64,000 nt of DNA, taken from positions 1-64,000 of the forward strand of contig CAMVKH010000008.1 of NCBI GenBank assembly GCA_947168065.1, written 5' to 3'. A program made the position numbers and the translations under genes. Source of the stretch: an uncultured Bacteroidales bacterium (GTDB taxonomy: Bacteria > Bacteroidota > Bacteroidia > Bacteroidales > UBA932). The notes below the pieces were generated by a model. The model ran no database searches. It was not told the origin of the DNA and saw only the letters and a list, made by a program, of their open reading frames with translations. This document shows positions 8,923-17,504 of this stretch, piece by piece (within the stretch, counting starts at the first letter, position 1; every line of letters begins with the position of its first letter).

Positions 8923-10095
8923 ATGGTAACCAAAGACGAAAAACGGGCCATCTGGCTCGACTGGTTGCGGGTGACCGCTTGCTTCCTGGTGATGGCTACA
9001 CACAGTTGTGAACCATTTTATCTGGGTGGGGAAGGCTCCCTGATCCTGACGAAAGCCGATGCCGTCTGGGTATCCATCCTGAATGTGATACCTCGTGCGG
9101 CCATCGCGCTTTTTATATTCACTTCCAGCTACTTGCAGTTCCCGCTTCATTATTCTGCCAGTGAATTTTTCAAACGGCGCGCGAAACGGATTCTGGTCCC
9201 GTTCATCTTCTGGAGTATCGTCTATGCGCTGGTATGGGGCGAGCCCGTGCAGAACTTCAAGGACCTGCTGCTGAACTTCAACTACGCGGCCGGACACCTC
9301 TGGTTCGTTTACATGCTTGTCGGTGTCTACCTGATTATGCCTTTGCTCTCTCCCTGGGCAGAGAAAGTAGGGAAGCGCGAGTTGCAGATTTATCTGACTA
9401 TCTGGCTCTTCACAACCCTGATTCCATTGATCCGCCAGTGGGTGGGCGGCCCTGCGCCCGTCATCTACGGTCCTTCTGGCATCCCCAATGCGGCCAAGTA
9501 TCCGCTCTGGGGTGAGGCCAGTTGGAATACATACGGGACGTTTTATTACTTGAGCGGCTTCATCGGCTACCTGCTGTTAGGGCTGTATTTCAGAAAGTTC
9601 GTGGGAAAACTGCCTTGGGCAACGACCTTGGGCGTCGCCATTCCGTCATTCTTCATCGGCTTTATGATCTGCCATTGCGGTTTCCTCAATCAAGTCCTTG
9701 CCGATTCCGGCGGAGTCTTTCCGGTGGAAGGTCCCGTCGGCCTGGCAGCATTGTGGGAAGGACCTTGGCTCAACGATACCTTCGGTGTCGCGCTGATGAC
9801 GCTTGGCTGGATTCTGGTCTTTCGGAAAATCGAATCGGGCGGCCGTTGCTACGAAAAGATTCTGCTGCCCATCTCGAAGGCAAGTTACGGTATGTATCTG
9901 TGCCACTTACTCTTACTGGTATATGTTTCGAGTACGATACGCAGCTGGCTCGGCGTGGGTGAGGCCGGTGTCCTGGGCATCTGGACTACGCCCATCGAGA
10001 TTCTCGCCATAGCCACGCTTTCCTTCATCGGCGTAGCCCTCTTCAGCATCCTGGTTCAAAAGATTCCTAAAATAGGCAAGTGGCTGATGGGTTAG
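8923..10095 (+). CDS. Acyltransferase family 3 membrane protein
   Basis: A 390-residue integral membrane O-acyltransferase of the OafA/acyltransferase-3 type. It begins with the family's cytoplasmic-edge motif (IWLDWLRVTACFLVMATH), including the conserved Arg and His, and has about ten hydrophobic helices. These enzymes transfer acyl groups to sugars or other envelope molecules. Its ATG lies one base after the stop of the serine hydrolase, which suggests the two act on related envelope substrates. The acceptor is unknown. Confidence 0.88.
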   Translation: MVTKDEKRAIWLDWLRVTACFLVMATHSCEPFYLGGEGSLILTKADAVWVSILNVIPRAAIALFIFTSSYLQFPLHYSASEFFKRRAKRILVPFIFWSIVYALVWGEPVQNFKDLLLNFNYAAGHLWFVYMLVGVYLIMPLLSPWAEKVGKRELQIYLTIWLFTTLIPLIRQWVGGPAPVIYGPSGIPNAAKYPLWGEASWNTYGTFYYLSGFIGYLLLGLYFRKFVGKLPWATTLGVAIPSFFIGFMICHCGFLNQVLADSGGVFPVEGPVGLAALWEGPWLNDTFGVALMTLGWILVFRKIESGGRCYEKILLPISKASYGMYLCHLLLLVYVSSTIRSWLGVGEAGVLGIWTTPIEILAIATLSFIGVALFSILVQKIPKIGKWLMG

Positions 10096-10135
10096 AGTCT
10101 TTTTTTCAGTCGCTCTGGCTAAAAGAAATGAATGA

Positions 10136-11302
10136 TCAGAAGCCGAAGATTTCTTCGATCTGCTGCATGACTTCGTAGCGGTCCCAGTCGGCGCGGTTGG
10201 CAAAGATCAGGACGAGTGCCTTGTCTTCTGGGTAGCGGGCGGCGAGGATCTTGAAACCACCGTTATCGCCTGTGTGATAGATTACTTCCTTGGTCGCATC
10301 GGTCTTCGGCTCGATGAACCAGCCGTAGCCGTACCAAGTGTTGGGGCGGTTCTGATAGTCGCTCCAGGGACTGTCGCTGACATAGGTGTGCGGCGACTGC
10401 GCATCGATGCGCGAAGCCTCACTGAACACCTTGTTGGCCCGTAACGCCTTCTCCCACTGCACGAATTCGTGCGTCGACGAGTAGGCGCCGCCATCCGGAC
10501 GCGTGGCAAAGAAAGTCTCCTCGCCATAGTCGTATTCGCGCCAGTCTTTCGGCTCGTCCGACGGCTGCGTATTGGCCGTACGCTCTTCCGGCATGTCCGT
10601 CACGTCCGCATACTCGTAGCCATGCGCCATGTTCGGAATCAGATCCTGGTGATTCGGATCGAAATAGCAGGTATTCGCCATGCCGGCAGGCCGGAAAATG
10701 TGCTCTGCCACATATTCGTCGAACGCTTGCCCCGATACTTTCTCCACGATAGCGCCGCACATCACGAAGGTCGGGTTGATGTATTCGTATGCCGTACCCG
10801 GCTCAAAATGAACGAAATCCAGCTCCGGCAGGTAGGACATGGCCAGCGCCTCGTCGCCCGTGAGCTTCAGCTCGCGCGGAATACCACCACGGGCATCCGG
10901 CACACCCGAAGAGTGGGCGAGCAGGTGCTTGATGCGGATGTCCTTCCAGAAGGGCGCCTTGAACTCCGGAAAGTACATGGACACAGGGTCTTCCAGCGAC
11001 AACTTTCCTTCTTCGGCCAACTGCAGGATGGCCACGGCTGTGAACTGCTTCGAGACCGAGGCGATGTTGAAGAACGTGTTGCCGTCGATGGGCACTTTCG
11101 TGTCGAGGTCAGCAATGCCGTAGCCCTTGTCAAAGACGATGTCGTCGCCCTTCAGAACCAGGACGGCAGCGCCCGGCTCGTCAGCGGGAAACAGGGTGGA
11201 GCATAGTTGATCGAGCTTTGCAACTTGCTCTTTTTCAGGATTATTCTTGCAGGATACCATAAGTGTGAGCAAAACGACGAGGAGGAAATAGAATTGTTTC
11301 AT
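10136..11302 (-). CDS. Serine hydrolase lipoprotein, class C beta-lactamase family
   Basis: A 388-residue exported lipoprotein (lipobox MVSC, Cys18). SVSK at 82-85 is the nucleophile motif, YIN in YEYINPT is the second motif, and HTGDNGG is the third. This set is more canonical than that of the paralogue at 7.8-8.9 kb. It probably works on peptidoglycan-derived peptides or esters in the periplasm. It lies convergent to the acyltransferase and 13 bases downstream of cinA on the same strand, so it may be co-transcribed with cinA. Confidence 0.88.
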   Translation of the reverse strand: MKQFYFLLVVLLTLMVSCKNNPEKEQVAKLDQLCSTLFPADEPGAAVLVLKGDDIVFDKGYGIADLDTKVPIDGNTFFNIASVSKQFTAVAILQLAEEGKLSLEDPVSMYFPEFKAPFWKDIRIKHLLAHSSGVPDARGGIPRELKLTGDEALAMSYLPELDFVHFEPGTAYEYINPTFVMCGAIVEKVSGQAFDEYVAEHIFRPAGMANTCYFDPNHQDLIPNMAHGYEYADVTDMPEERTANTQPSDEPKDWREYDYGEETFFATRPDGGAYSSTHEFVQWEKALRANKVFSEASRIDAQSPHTYVSDSPWSDYQNRPNTWYGYGWFIEPKTDATKEVIYHTGDNGGFKILAARYPEDKALVLIFANRADWDRYEVMQQIEEIFGF

Positions 11303-11315
11303 AGTGCGTGCGGAG

Positions 11316-12566
11316 TTACAGATTTCTGCGGAGCAAATCCAGGGCGTAGGAGGCGAAACGCTCGATGTTGACGGAGCGCGAGGAAGCGAAATGGACGCAC
11401 TGGGTGGCTACTTCGACGCGGCCGTCCGGCAACTTTTTAGCCGCTGCCAACCAGGCAGTTCCCACGGGTTTCCGGGGTGAGCCGCCGCCCGGACCGGCAA
11501 TGCCCGATGTCGCTACGGCGTAGTCTGTGTCGAGGGCTCGCAGGACACCGGAAGCCATCTCGCGGACGCAGGCTTCGCTTACGGCACCATGCTGCGCCAG
11601 GGTCTCTTCGCGAACGCCCAAAACCTTCATTTTCACTTCGTTGGAGTAGGAAGTTACCGAGCCTTTGTAATAGTCGCTGCAGCCCGGGACGGAGGTGATG
11701 AGTTCGGATAAGTGACCGCCCGTGCAGGACTCGGCCAGGGCAAGCGTCTTGCCGGCGGCGCGCAGTTTGTCTCCGATGACACTTTGCAGGGTGTCGTCGC
11801 CTTCACCGTAGATGGCTTCGCCAAGAAGGGATTGTAATTCAGTTAGATAGGGCGTAAAGTCGGCCTGACCGCCGAATTGCGTGAGCCGCAGGCGTACGCC
11901 GATGGTCGGGTTGGGCAGGTAAGCCAGGTGGATGTTGGCGGGCAGGGCGTCTTCCCAGGCTTCAATCTGCTTGGCCAGGGTCGATTCGGGGATGCCGAAA
12001 GTGACGACGGTGTGGTGCGTAATCTCCTCCAGGTCAAAGTGATGGCGAATGTCTGCCATCACATCGGGCAGCAGGCCGATCGCCTCGAAAGGCACGCCGG
12101 GCAGGGAGTAGAGGGCGGAGCTGCGGTGCTTGCCGAGCCCGTAGAAAGCCATGCCGGGAGCCGTGCCCAACTTGTTGGGAATCACCGTGCAACTGTCCGG
12201 TACGAGTGCCTGGGCACGGTTGGTGTCGATCAAGGGGATGCCGCGGGCGCCGAGGATGCGCTCGATGTGCGCCATCTGTTCGGGGGACTGCTTATAGCCA
12301 CGGGCTCCCGAGAGTTCACGGAGGGCGTCTTTGGTGATGTCGTCTTTCGTGGGGCCGAGGCCGCCTGTAACGATGACGATATCGGTGTTGTCCAGGCAGT
12401 TACCGAGTTCGCTGAGGATGCGGGCGCGGTCGTCGCCAATGGAGGTCATGTATTTCACTTGGATGCCCAGCAGGTTGAGCTGGCGGGCGATGTGAGAGGA
12501 GTTCGTGTCGACGATCTGGCCGATGAGAATCTCATCGCCGATGGTGCAGATCGAAGCTGTTTTCAT
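11316..12566 (-). CDS. cinA: CinA family protein (nicotinamide-nucleotide amidase / ADP-ribose pyrophosphatase)
   Basis: The 416-residue protein has the two-domain CinA layout: an N-terminal MoCF/COG1058 domain (GGLGPTKDD near residue 70) and a C-terminal amidohydrolase domain (ALAESCTGGHLSELITSVPG near 275, then ATSGIAGPGGG near 355). The C-terminal domain deamidates nicotinamide mononucleotide in pyridine-nucleotide recycling. The ATG overlaps the stop of the upstream DHODH-like gene by four bases, so translation is coupled. Confidence 0.95.
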   Translation of the reverse strand: MKTASICTIGDEILIGQIVDTNSSHIARQLNLLGIQVKYMTSIGDDRARILSELGNCLDNTDIVIVTGGLGPTKDDITKDALRELSGARGYKQSPEQMAHIERILGARGIPLIDTNRAQALVPDSCTVIPNKLGTAPGMAFYGLGKHRSSALYSLPGVPFEAIGLLPDVMADIRHHFDLEEITHHTVVTFGIPESTLAKQIEAWEDALPANIHLAYLPNPTIGVRLRLTQFGGQADFTPYLTELQSLLGEAIYGEGDDTLQSVIGDKLRAAGKTLALAESCTGGHLSELITSVPGCSDYYKGSVTSYSNEVKMKVLGVREETLAQHGAVSEACVREMASGVLRALDTDYAVATSGIAGPGGGSPRKPVGTAWLAAAKKLPDGRVEVATQCVHFASSRSVNIERFASYALDLLRRNL

Positions 12567-13294
12567 CTCTTTTCCAGATATTTATTGATTCTTTTGATCA
12601 ATGCGGGACCGTAGCGGAGCGGAGAATTGGTGACGGCGATCAGGTCGGCGCCCGTGTCGAGCAGTTGGGCGGCTAGTTCCGGGTCGGATATCTCCGCCAT
12701 GGCGATGACCGGCATCAGCTCTTGCGTCTTTTCGCGAATGACGGACACCTCTTCAGCATGGACCATGACGGCATCGATGCCGCTGCGGAGCATATAGTCG
12801 GCCAGATGGTCGAGCACCTGCGGCGTCAAGTCGCGGTTGAGCTTGAAAATGATGGGTTTATACTCGTCGTTGTAGCGGCGCAGGTCGAGCAGATGCTCGA
12901 TGACCTGGGAAACCGTCGTGTTGAGCGAAATGTTGAGCACGATGGCGTCGACAAAGTCGTAGATCAAGGAGAATGAACGTTGTATGTCCTTGATATTGCT
13001 CAAGTTGCCAAAAATTCGGATGTCTTCGCTGCGGTTCTGAAGATGCGGGATGGCATGCATCACGTTGCGCAACGGGCCGATCTCGATGAAACTGGGGGAG
13101 TAGCAGGCAATGACGTCGGTATACTCGCCGCGTTTGTCGATGCCTGCGGCTACGCCGATGGGGCACGAGAATTCCATGCCCATGAGTTCCTTTTTCAGGG
13201 TCGGCGTATTCCTTTTATAAAAGGCTTGCACCACGGGCCGCAAAAAAGGAGCGATCTTCAGGATTCGAAGCGAAGAGATCGGTCGTGCAGTCAT
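12563..13294 (-). CDS. Short dihydroorotate-dehydrogenase-like protein, probably not a true PyrD
   Basis: The 243-residue protein follows the class 2 DHODH pattern at both ends: SCPIGVAAGIDKRGEYTD with FIEIGPL at the front, and DPELAAQLLDTGADLIAVTNSPLRYGP at the back. It is about 80-100 residues short of the family. The catalytic-loop region is altered (LNISLNTTVS in place of the usual N-x-S-x-P-N pattern), and the glycine-rich FMN phosphate loops before the C-terminus appear deleted. I infer a degenerate or repurposed paralogue. It is coupled to cinA by a four-base overlap, which may link it to nucleotide metabolism. An inactive relic is the alternative. Confidence 0.65.
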   Translation of the reverse strand: MTARPISSLRILKIAPFLRPVVQAFYKRNTPTLKKELMGMEFSCPIGVAAGIDKRGEYTDVIACYSPSFIEIGPLRNVMHAIPHLQNRSEDIRIFGNLSNIKDIQRSFSLIYDFVDAIVLNISLNTTVSQVIEHLLDLRRYNDEYKPIIFKLNRDLTPQVLDHLADYMLRSGIDAVMVHAEEVSVIREKTQELMPVIAMAEISDPELAAQLLDTGADLIAVTNSPLRYGPALIKRINKYLEKR

Positions 13295-13314
13295 AGCGAC
13301 TACAAATTTAACGA

Positions 13315-13767
13315 TTATTTCTCTTCAAAGGTACCGTCGGTAAAAAAGACGATGATGCGGGCGATTTTTTTGCCACTTTCAGACGGGGTGACGGCAGTCG
13401 GTGCGGGTTTTACGCGATTCTCAGCGACTTGAGCGGGCGGAATTTCCGAGTCAAACTCCTGATAATCACTGAATAAATCCTCATTCTCGAAGGTATCGGA
13501 TTCTTCTGGTTCTGTAAAAAAATCGGGTTTGGGCAGGGGATCGGGCTGCGGATGGTCATTTTTATAAGGCCGGCCCTTGCCCAGGACGAGCCATTCATAG
13601 TTGACGTCGGGGAAGGTCGTCATCATCCGCTGGAGAAATTCGAAGCTCGGTTTGTTACGCCCGGACAGGAGATGAGAGACCCCGGATCGCTGGATGCCCA
13701 TCTTTTCTGCAAAACGGGCAGGGGAGAGATTCTCCATGGTCAAAAATTGCTGCAATCTGTCATGCAT
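13315..13767 (-). CDS. XRE-family helix-turn-helix regulator
   Basis: The product is 150 residues. Residues 5-60 form a Cro/C1-type helix-turn-helix (SPARFAEKMGIQRSGVSHLL, then SGRNKPSFEFL). The rest is an acidic, proline-rich, poorly structured tail with no peptidase or sensor domain. Its -7 box at 13790-13797 is embedded in a TGTAC...TGTAACA sequence, so autoregulation is likely. It sits 20 bases ahead of the DHODH-like gene on the same strand and may head that operon. Confidence 0.85.
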   Translation of the reverse strand: MHDRLQQFLTMENLSPARFAEKMGIQRSGVSHLLSGRNKPSFEFLQRMMTTFPDVNYEWLVLGKGRPYKNDHPQPDPLPKPDFFTEPEESDTFENEDLFSDYQEFDSEIPPAQVAENRVKPAPTAVTPSESGKKIARIIVFFTDGTFEEK

Positions 13768-14275
13768 AACGGCTCATTTTTACGATGTACAAATGTAACA
13801 ATTAATTCAAAAAGGCGAAAAGAAAATTCAGACAAATTTCACGATTTTCAACATTTACAATTGTACACAAATAGGAAGCTACAAGAATAAGCAGTCAATA
13901 GAAATGAAAACTAGTAAAGAATAACTTTAGTTTTCAGCGATAATATACTAGTGTTCAATGCAATAGTAATAAGAAACTCCTGGAAATGATGTCAAACCCC
14001 TCCCCGGTTTATGGGTTTTAACAAAGTAATACTTGATATCTATCTGATAAATTGCTGGGAATCAGATATAATTGAGATATATTCCGATAGGAGTATCATA
14101 ACAGTTGTAAAGCAAATCAAAATAGCATCAGTTTGTTGAATTGGAGTAAACCTCGTGCTGTGAATAATTGTAAACACTTATTCAGTGGAAACAATTGTAA
14201 ACAAGTGGCGGGCGACAGATAAACTTGTATTTGACTGTCTAAAATTGTAATTTTGCAATCGCGAAAAATGATGCA
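13768..14275. promoter_or_regulatory. AT-rich intergenic region with repeated TTGTAA-type sites
   Basis: This 508-base gap between the divergent XRE and queA genes has no credible coding frame. It holds a -7 box for the XRE gene (minus strand, 13790-13797), a palindromic TACAATTGTAC core around 13856-13866, two exact direct copies of AATTGTAAACA at 14166-14176 and 14193-14203 (27 bases apart), a related GTTGTAAAG at 14104, and a queA promoter (TTGT 14225-14228, TAATTTTG 14248-14255). The repeats look like operator half-sites; the regulator that binds them is not shown. Confidence 0.5.
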
Positions 14276-15517
14276 ATGGTACAGGAAATCCGCATAGCAG
14301 ACTACGATTATCCCCTTCCAGAGGCCCGTATAGCCCGTTATCCGCTTGCGCAGCGCGATGATTCCAAGCTACTTGTGTATACAAATGCGAGCGGAAGAGT
14401 GCCTGAGAATCGAAAATTTCGCGACCTGGCGGCCTATCTCCCGGAAAAATCGCTGATGGTGTTCAATAATACCAAGGTGGTACCGGCCCGCATCCTCTTT
14501 CAGAAGGATACCGGTGCCCTGATTGAAATCTTCTGCCTGGAACCCGCTGATCCTGAGGACTATGAGTTGTGTTTTGCCACGACTTCCAGCTGTTCCTGGA
14601 AGGCCATTGTCGGCAATGCCAAGCGCTGGAAAGAAGGTGCGCTTCATCTGTATATCGCTGAAGATCACGCAGATGCCCCTCTTTTACATGATATTGACCT
14701 GACTGCAGAGCTGATCCGGCGGGAAGGGCGTGCTTCCTGGGTCCGTTTTGCCTGGAAAGGCGGCCTTTCTTTTTCGCAAGTGATGGATCATGCCGGCAGA
14801 ATCCCCATTCCGCCCTATTTGCGGCGCGATACGGAGCCGATCGACCTGGAACGCTACCAGACCTGGTATGCGCGCAGAGAGGGTTCCGTGGCTGCCCCTA
14901 CAGCCGGTTTGCACTTCACACAGAGGGAGTTAGACGATGTTGACGCCAAAGGAATCCGTCGCTTTAACCTCTGTCTCCACGTCGGAGCCGGTACTTTCCT
15001 GCCGGTCAAGAGCGAGACGATCGGGGATCACGCCATGCACAGTGAACCCTTTTCGGTATCCCGTGAACTGCTGCAGGCCCTGGCGGACAAGGGAGAAACC
15101 CCGCTGACCGCTGTCGGAACGACCTCCACTCGCTGCCTGGAATCGCTCTATTTCCTTGGTGTTCAATGCATTGAGAAAGGAAAGCCAGGTGTTGTCGAGC
15201 AGTGGGAACCTTATCGTGCGGCGGGTTATACCTATTCTCTCCGCGAATCCATGCAGGCTTTACTGGCTTATATGGAGGCGGAAAAACTCTCCGAAATGGT
15301 CTCCCGGACGCAGATTATCATTGTCCCCGGTTACCAGTTCCGGGTTATAGATTACCTTGTGACCAATTTCCATCAACCCAAGAGTACGCTGCTGCTTCTG
15401 ATCGGCGCTTTCGTAGGGGAAGAATGGCACGCTATTTACGATTTTGCCCTGGCGAATGATTTTCGTTTTCTGAGCTATGGCGATTCCTCGCTTTTACAGC
15501 GAAAAATGAACAAATAG
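14276..15517 (+). CDS. queA: S-adenosylmethionine:tRNA ribosyltransferase-isomerase
   Basis: QueA transfers the ribose of S-adenosylmethionine to 7-aminomethyl-7-deazaguanine in tRNA, giving epoxyqueuosine. The 413-residue protein matches the family throughout: DYDYPLPEARIARYPLAQRD at the start, a VFNNTKVVPARI segment, PTAGLHFTQREL near 205, and TNFHQPKSTLLLLIGAFVG near the end. The ATG at 14276 follows a promoter at 14225-14255. It heads a possible three-gene run with a membrane protein and an acyltransferase. Confidence 0.96.
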   Translation: MVQEIRIADYDYPLPEARIARYPLAQRDDSKLLVYTNASGRVPENRKFRDLAAYLPEKSLMVFNNTKVVPARILFQKDTGALIEIFCLEPADPEDYELCFATTSSCSWKAIVGNAKRWKEGALHLYIAEDHADAPLLHDIDLTAELIRREGRASWVRFAWKGGLSFSQVMDHAGRIPIPPYLRRDTEPIDLERYQTWYARREGSVAAPTAGLHFTQRELDDVDAKGIRRFNLCLHVGAGTFLPVKSETIGDHAMHSEPFSVSRELLQALADKGETPLTAVGTTSTRCLESLYFLGVQCIEKGKPGVVEQWEPYRAAGYTYSLRESMQALLAYMEAEKLSEMVSRTQIIIVPGYQFRVIDYLVTNFHQPKSTLLLLIGAFVGEEWHAIYDFALANDFRFLSYGDSSLLQRKMNK

Positions 15518-15535
15518 AAAAACTTTTGAACAAAT

Positions 15536-16249
15536 ATGAAAACGATTTTTGATATCAACGGATTCATAGTCAATGCATTAGGCTTTTCGGGCGGAATTTG
15601 GCTCCTGACTGCCTCGATTCTGTTTGCATTGCTCTGTTTCTGCTTTGTTCTGACGGTTCGGAACGGTCGGATGAAGCCTCGCGCCTTCTGGATCGAGACG
15701 CTATGGCTGGCTCTTGCCTATGCCGCCTTGATGTTGCTCGGGCGTGTGGCCTGGGCGCCTGAAGGAGGCCGGGTATTCTGGCGTCCGACGCAGCCGATGC
15801 TGGTATGGCTGGGCGCTGCTGTCGTTATTATTGCTCTGTGTATCTGGTACTTCCGTCGTCGTAAAAAGCGTTTTGCCGATCAGGTTTCTTCTACAGCCAT
15901 CCGACGCAGTGCCGCGGGCAGCGGGGCGGCCAAGTACTGTTTTGCGTTGCTTTTCGCCAGCATGCTGGTTTCCAGCGTGATTTGCGGCCTGCGTATCGCT
16001 TGTGGCGACAGTATTGTCCATCTGGTCGTTCCCATGGCTCTCGTCGTTCTTGTTATGTTGCTTAATGCGCTGACGGGATGGCGTTTCTGGTATTTAATTG
16101 GAGCAGTACTTCTGCTTGTTTACGATCTTCTCTGGATGCAGAATGTCCTGGCGCGGACAGACTTTGGCTATATGCCGCTGCTGGCCATGCTGCCGCTGTG
16201 CCTGGCGACGATCCTTCCGCTCTTTACGCTCGGCACGCAAAAAAAATGA
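15536..16249 (+). CDS. Hypothetical integral membrane protein
   Basis: A 237-residue protein with about six to seven hydrophobic helices, at roughly 18-40, 50-68, 85-105, 133-150, 160-180 and 184-230. There is a basic cytoplasmic loop (RRRKKR) near residue 110. It starts 18 bases after queA and ends three bases before the next gene, so it is almost certainly co-transcribed. I do not recognise a family, and the context does not define a function. Confidence 0.7.
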   Translation: MKTIFDINGFIVNALGFSGGIWLLTASILFALLCFCFVLTVRNGRMKPRAFWIETLWLALAYAALMLLGRVAWAPEGGRVFWRPTQPMLVWLGAAVVIIALCIWYFRRRKKRFADQVSSTAIRRSAAGSGAAKYCFALLFASMLVSSVICGLRIACGDSIVHLVVPMALVVLVMLLNALTGWRFWYLIGAVLLLVYDLLWMQNVLARTDFGYMPLLAMLPLCLATILPLFTLGTQKK

Positions 16250-16252
16250 GTC

Positions 16253-17371
16253 ATGTCACAGTACGACGATATCCGGCCTTACAACGACGTTGAAACCGCC
16301 GCTGCCCTCAAGCGGGCCTCGAACAACCGCTTGATGGAGCAGATATCCGCCTTTTTATTTCCTGGAAAAGACCCTGATATCCTGCGCAATACGCTCAATA
16401 CCATTCACAGCGTGGATGATTTCCAGGCGCGTGTCATGTTCCCGGCGGTGCGCACCATCCTGGGGAGAACGACCAAGGGTTTGACTTACAGTGGATTGGA
16501 GTGGTTCGAAAACCGGTCGACCTATACGTTGTTGTCTTCTCACCGTGACATCGTGCTCGATTCGGCCTTCATCCAGTATATTTTCCACGACAACGACCTG
16601 CCTTTCTCGGAGATCGCCGTCGGCGACAATCTGATCTACAACAGTTTCGTGGAAGACCTGATGCGCTCCAACCGCATGATCAAGGTCGTGCGCGGCGGCC
16701 AGCCGCGGGAGTTGTATGCATTCTCGAAGCATCTGTCGTCCTATATCCGCATGCGCCTGTACGACGAGCATCCGGCCTCCGTCTGGATCTCGCACCGTAA
16801 CGGACGCACGAAAAACGGATGGGACGAGACGGAGCAGGGGCTGCTGAAGATGCTGTCGATGAGCGGACCCGCGGATTTTGCGGACAATATCAAGGAGCTG
16901 CGCATCATGCCGGTCGCCATTTCTTACGAGTACGAATCCTGCGGATTGAAAAAGGCCTACGAGAATTATATCACGCAGATGATGGGGCGCTATATCAAGC
17001 GTCCGGGCGAGGATCTGGAGAGCATTGTGCTGGGCATCATGCAGCAGAAGGGGCACGTGCACGTGGCGTTCTGCCAGCCGTTGACAGATGCTGAGATCGA
17101 CGCCTGTGCGGCGATGGACAAGAATGAGCGTTTCCGGGCGCTGGCGCGCATCATAGACGAGCGTATCCACAAGGCGTGGCGTATCTGGCCGACGAATCTC
17201 GCTGCGGCGGAGCTGCTGCGGGGGGATAAGCCCAGCGATCCGTATGTTACCCAGCAGTTTGAGCAGTTTATCAAGGAGGATATTGATTCGTTGCCGCGCG
17301 ATCCCGACCTGCGCCGCGTGATTCGTGAGAATCTCTTGAAAATCTACGCGGCTCCTGTGCTGAACAGATAA
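16253..17371 (+). CDS. Acyltransferase of the glycerolipid (1-acylglycerol-3-phosphate) family
   Basis: The 372-residue protein probably acylates a lysophospholipid or related lipid at the inner membrane face. The core SSHRDIVLDSAFI near residue 100 aligns with the acyltransferase His-Asp motif but has one extra residue between His and the second Asp compared with classic HX4D. A GDNLI segment and an arginine-rich VVRGGQPRE segment follow. No transmembrane helix is evident. It begins three bases after the membrane protein and ends before a strong terminator. Confidence 0.78.
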   Translation: MSQYDDIRPYNDVETAAALKRASNNRLMEQISAFLFPGKDPDILRNTLNTIHSVDDFQARVMFPAVRTILGRTTKGLTYSGLEWFENRSTYTLLSSHRDIVLDSAFIQYIFHDNDLPFSEIAVGDNLIYNSFVEDLMRSNRMIKVVRGGQPRELYAFSKHLSSYIRMRLYDEHPASVWISHRNGRTKNGWDETEQGLLKMLSMSGPADFADNIKELRIMPVAISYEYESCGLKKAYENYITQMMGRYIKRPGEDLESIVLGIMQQKGHVHVAFCQPLTDAEIDACAAMDKNERFRALARIIDERIHKAWRIWPTNLAAAELLRGDKPSDPYVTQQFEQFIKEDIDSLPRDPDLRRVIRENLLKIYAAPVLNR

Positions 17372-17401
17372 CGGCTTTCCTGCCGTTTATTACTTGTTTA
17401 T

Positions 17402-17432
17402 AAATCGCGCCAGAGGGCGCGATTTCTCTTTG
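17402..17432 (+). terminator. Rho-independent terminator after the acyltransferase
   Basis: AAATCGCGCC (17402-17411) pairs perfectly with GGCGCGATTT (17416-17425) across a four-base loop, followed by a short T-rich tail (CTCTTTG). It insulates the lysine operon, whose promoter begins at 17429. Confidence 0.8.
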
Positions 17433-17459
17433 TATTGATGGCGAAAATGATTAAATTTG
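17429..17459 (+). promoter_or_regulatory. -33/-7 promoter of the lysine fermentation operon
   Basis: TTTG (17429-17432), exactly 19 bases, then TAAATTTG (17452-17459) match the Bacteroidetes promoter consensus. The first gene starts at 17505, leaving a leader of about 40 bases. No obvious riboswitch fits in that length. Confidence 0.8.
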
Positions 17460-17504
17460 CAGATTAAGCGAAAGCAAACGATCATCAAAATCAATACAAT
17501 CCAT

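Noticed and set aside
12563-13294. Annotation as a true dihydroorotate dehydrogenase (pyrD)
   Set aside because: The length is too short and the catalytic-loop pattern is altered, so the name pyrD would mislead.
17460-17504. Lysine or cobalamin riboswitch in the leader of the lysine operon
   Set aside because: The leader between the promoter and the first ATG is only about 40 bases, too short for either riboswitch, and no conserved core was seen.
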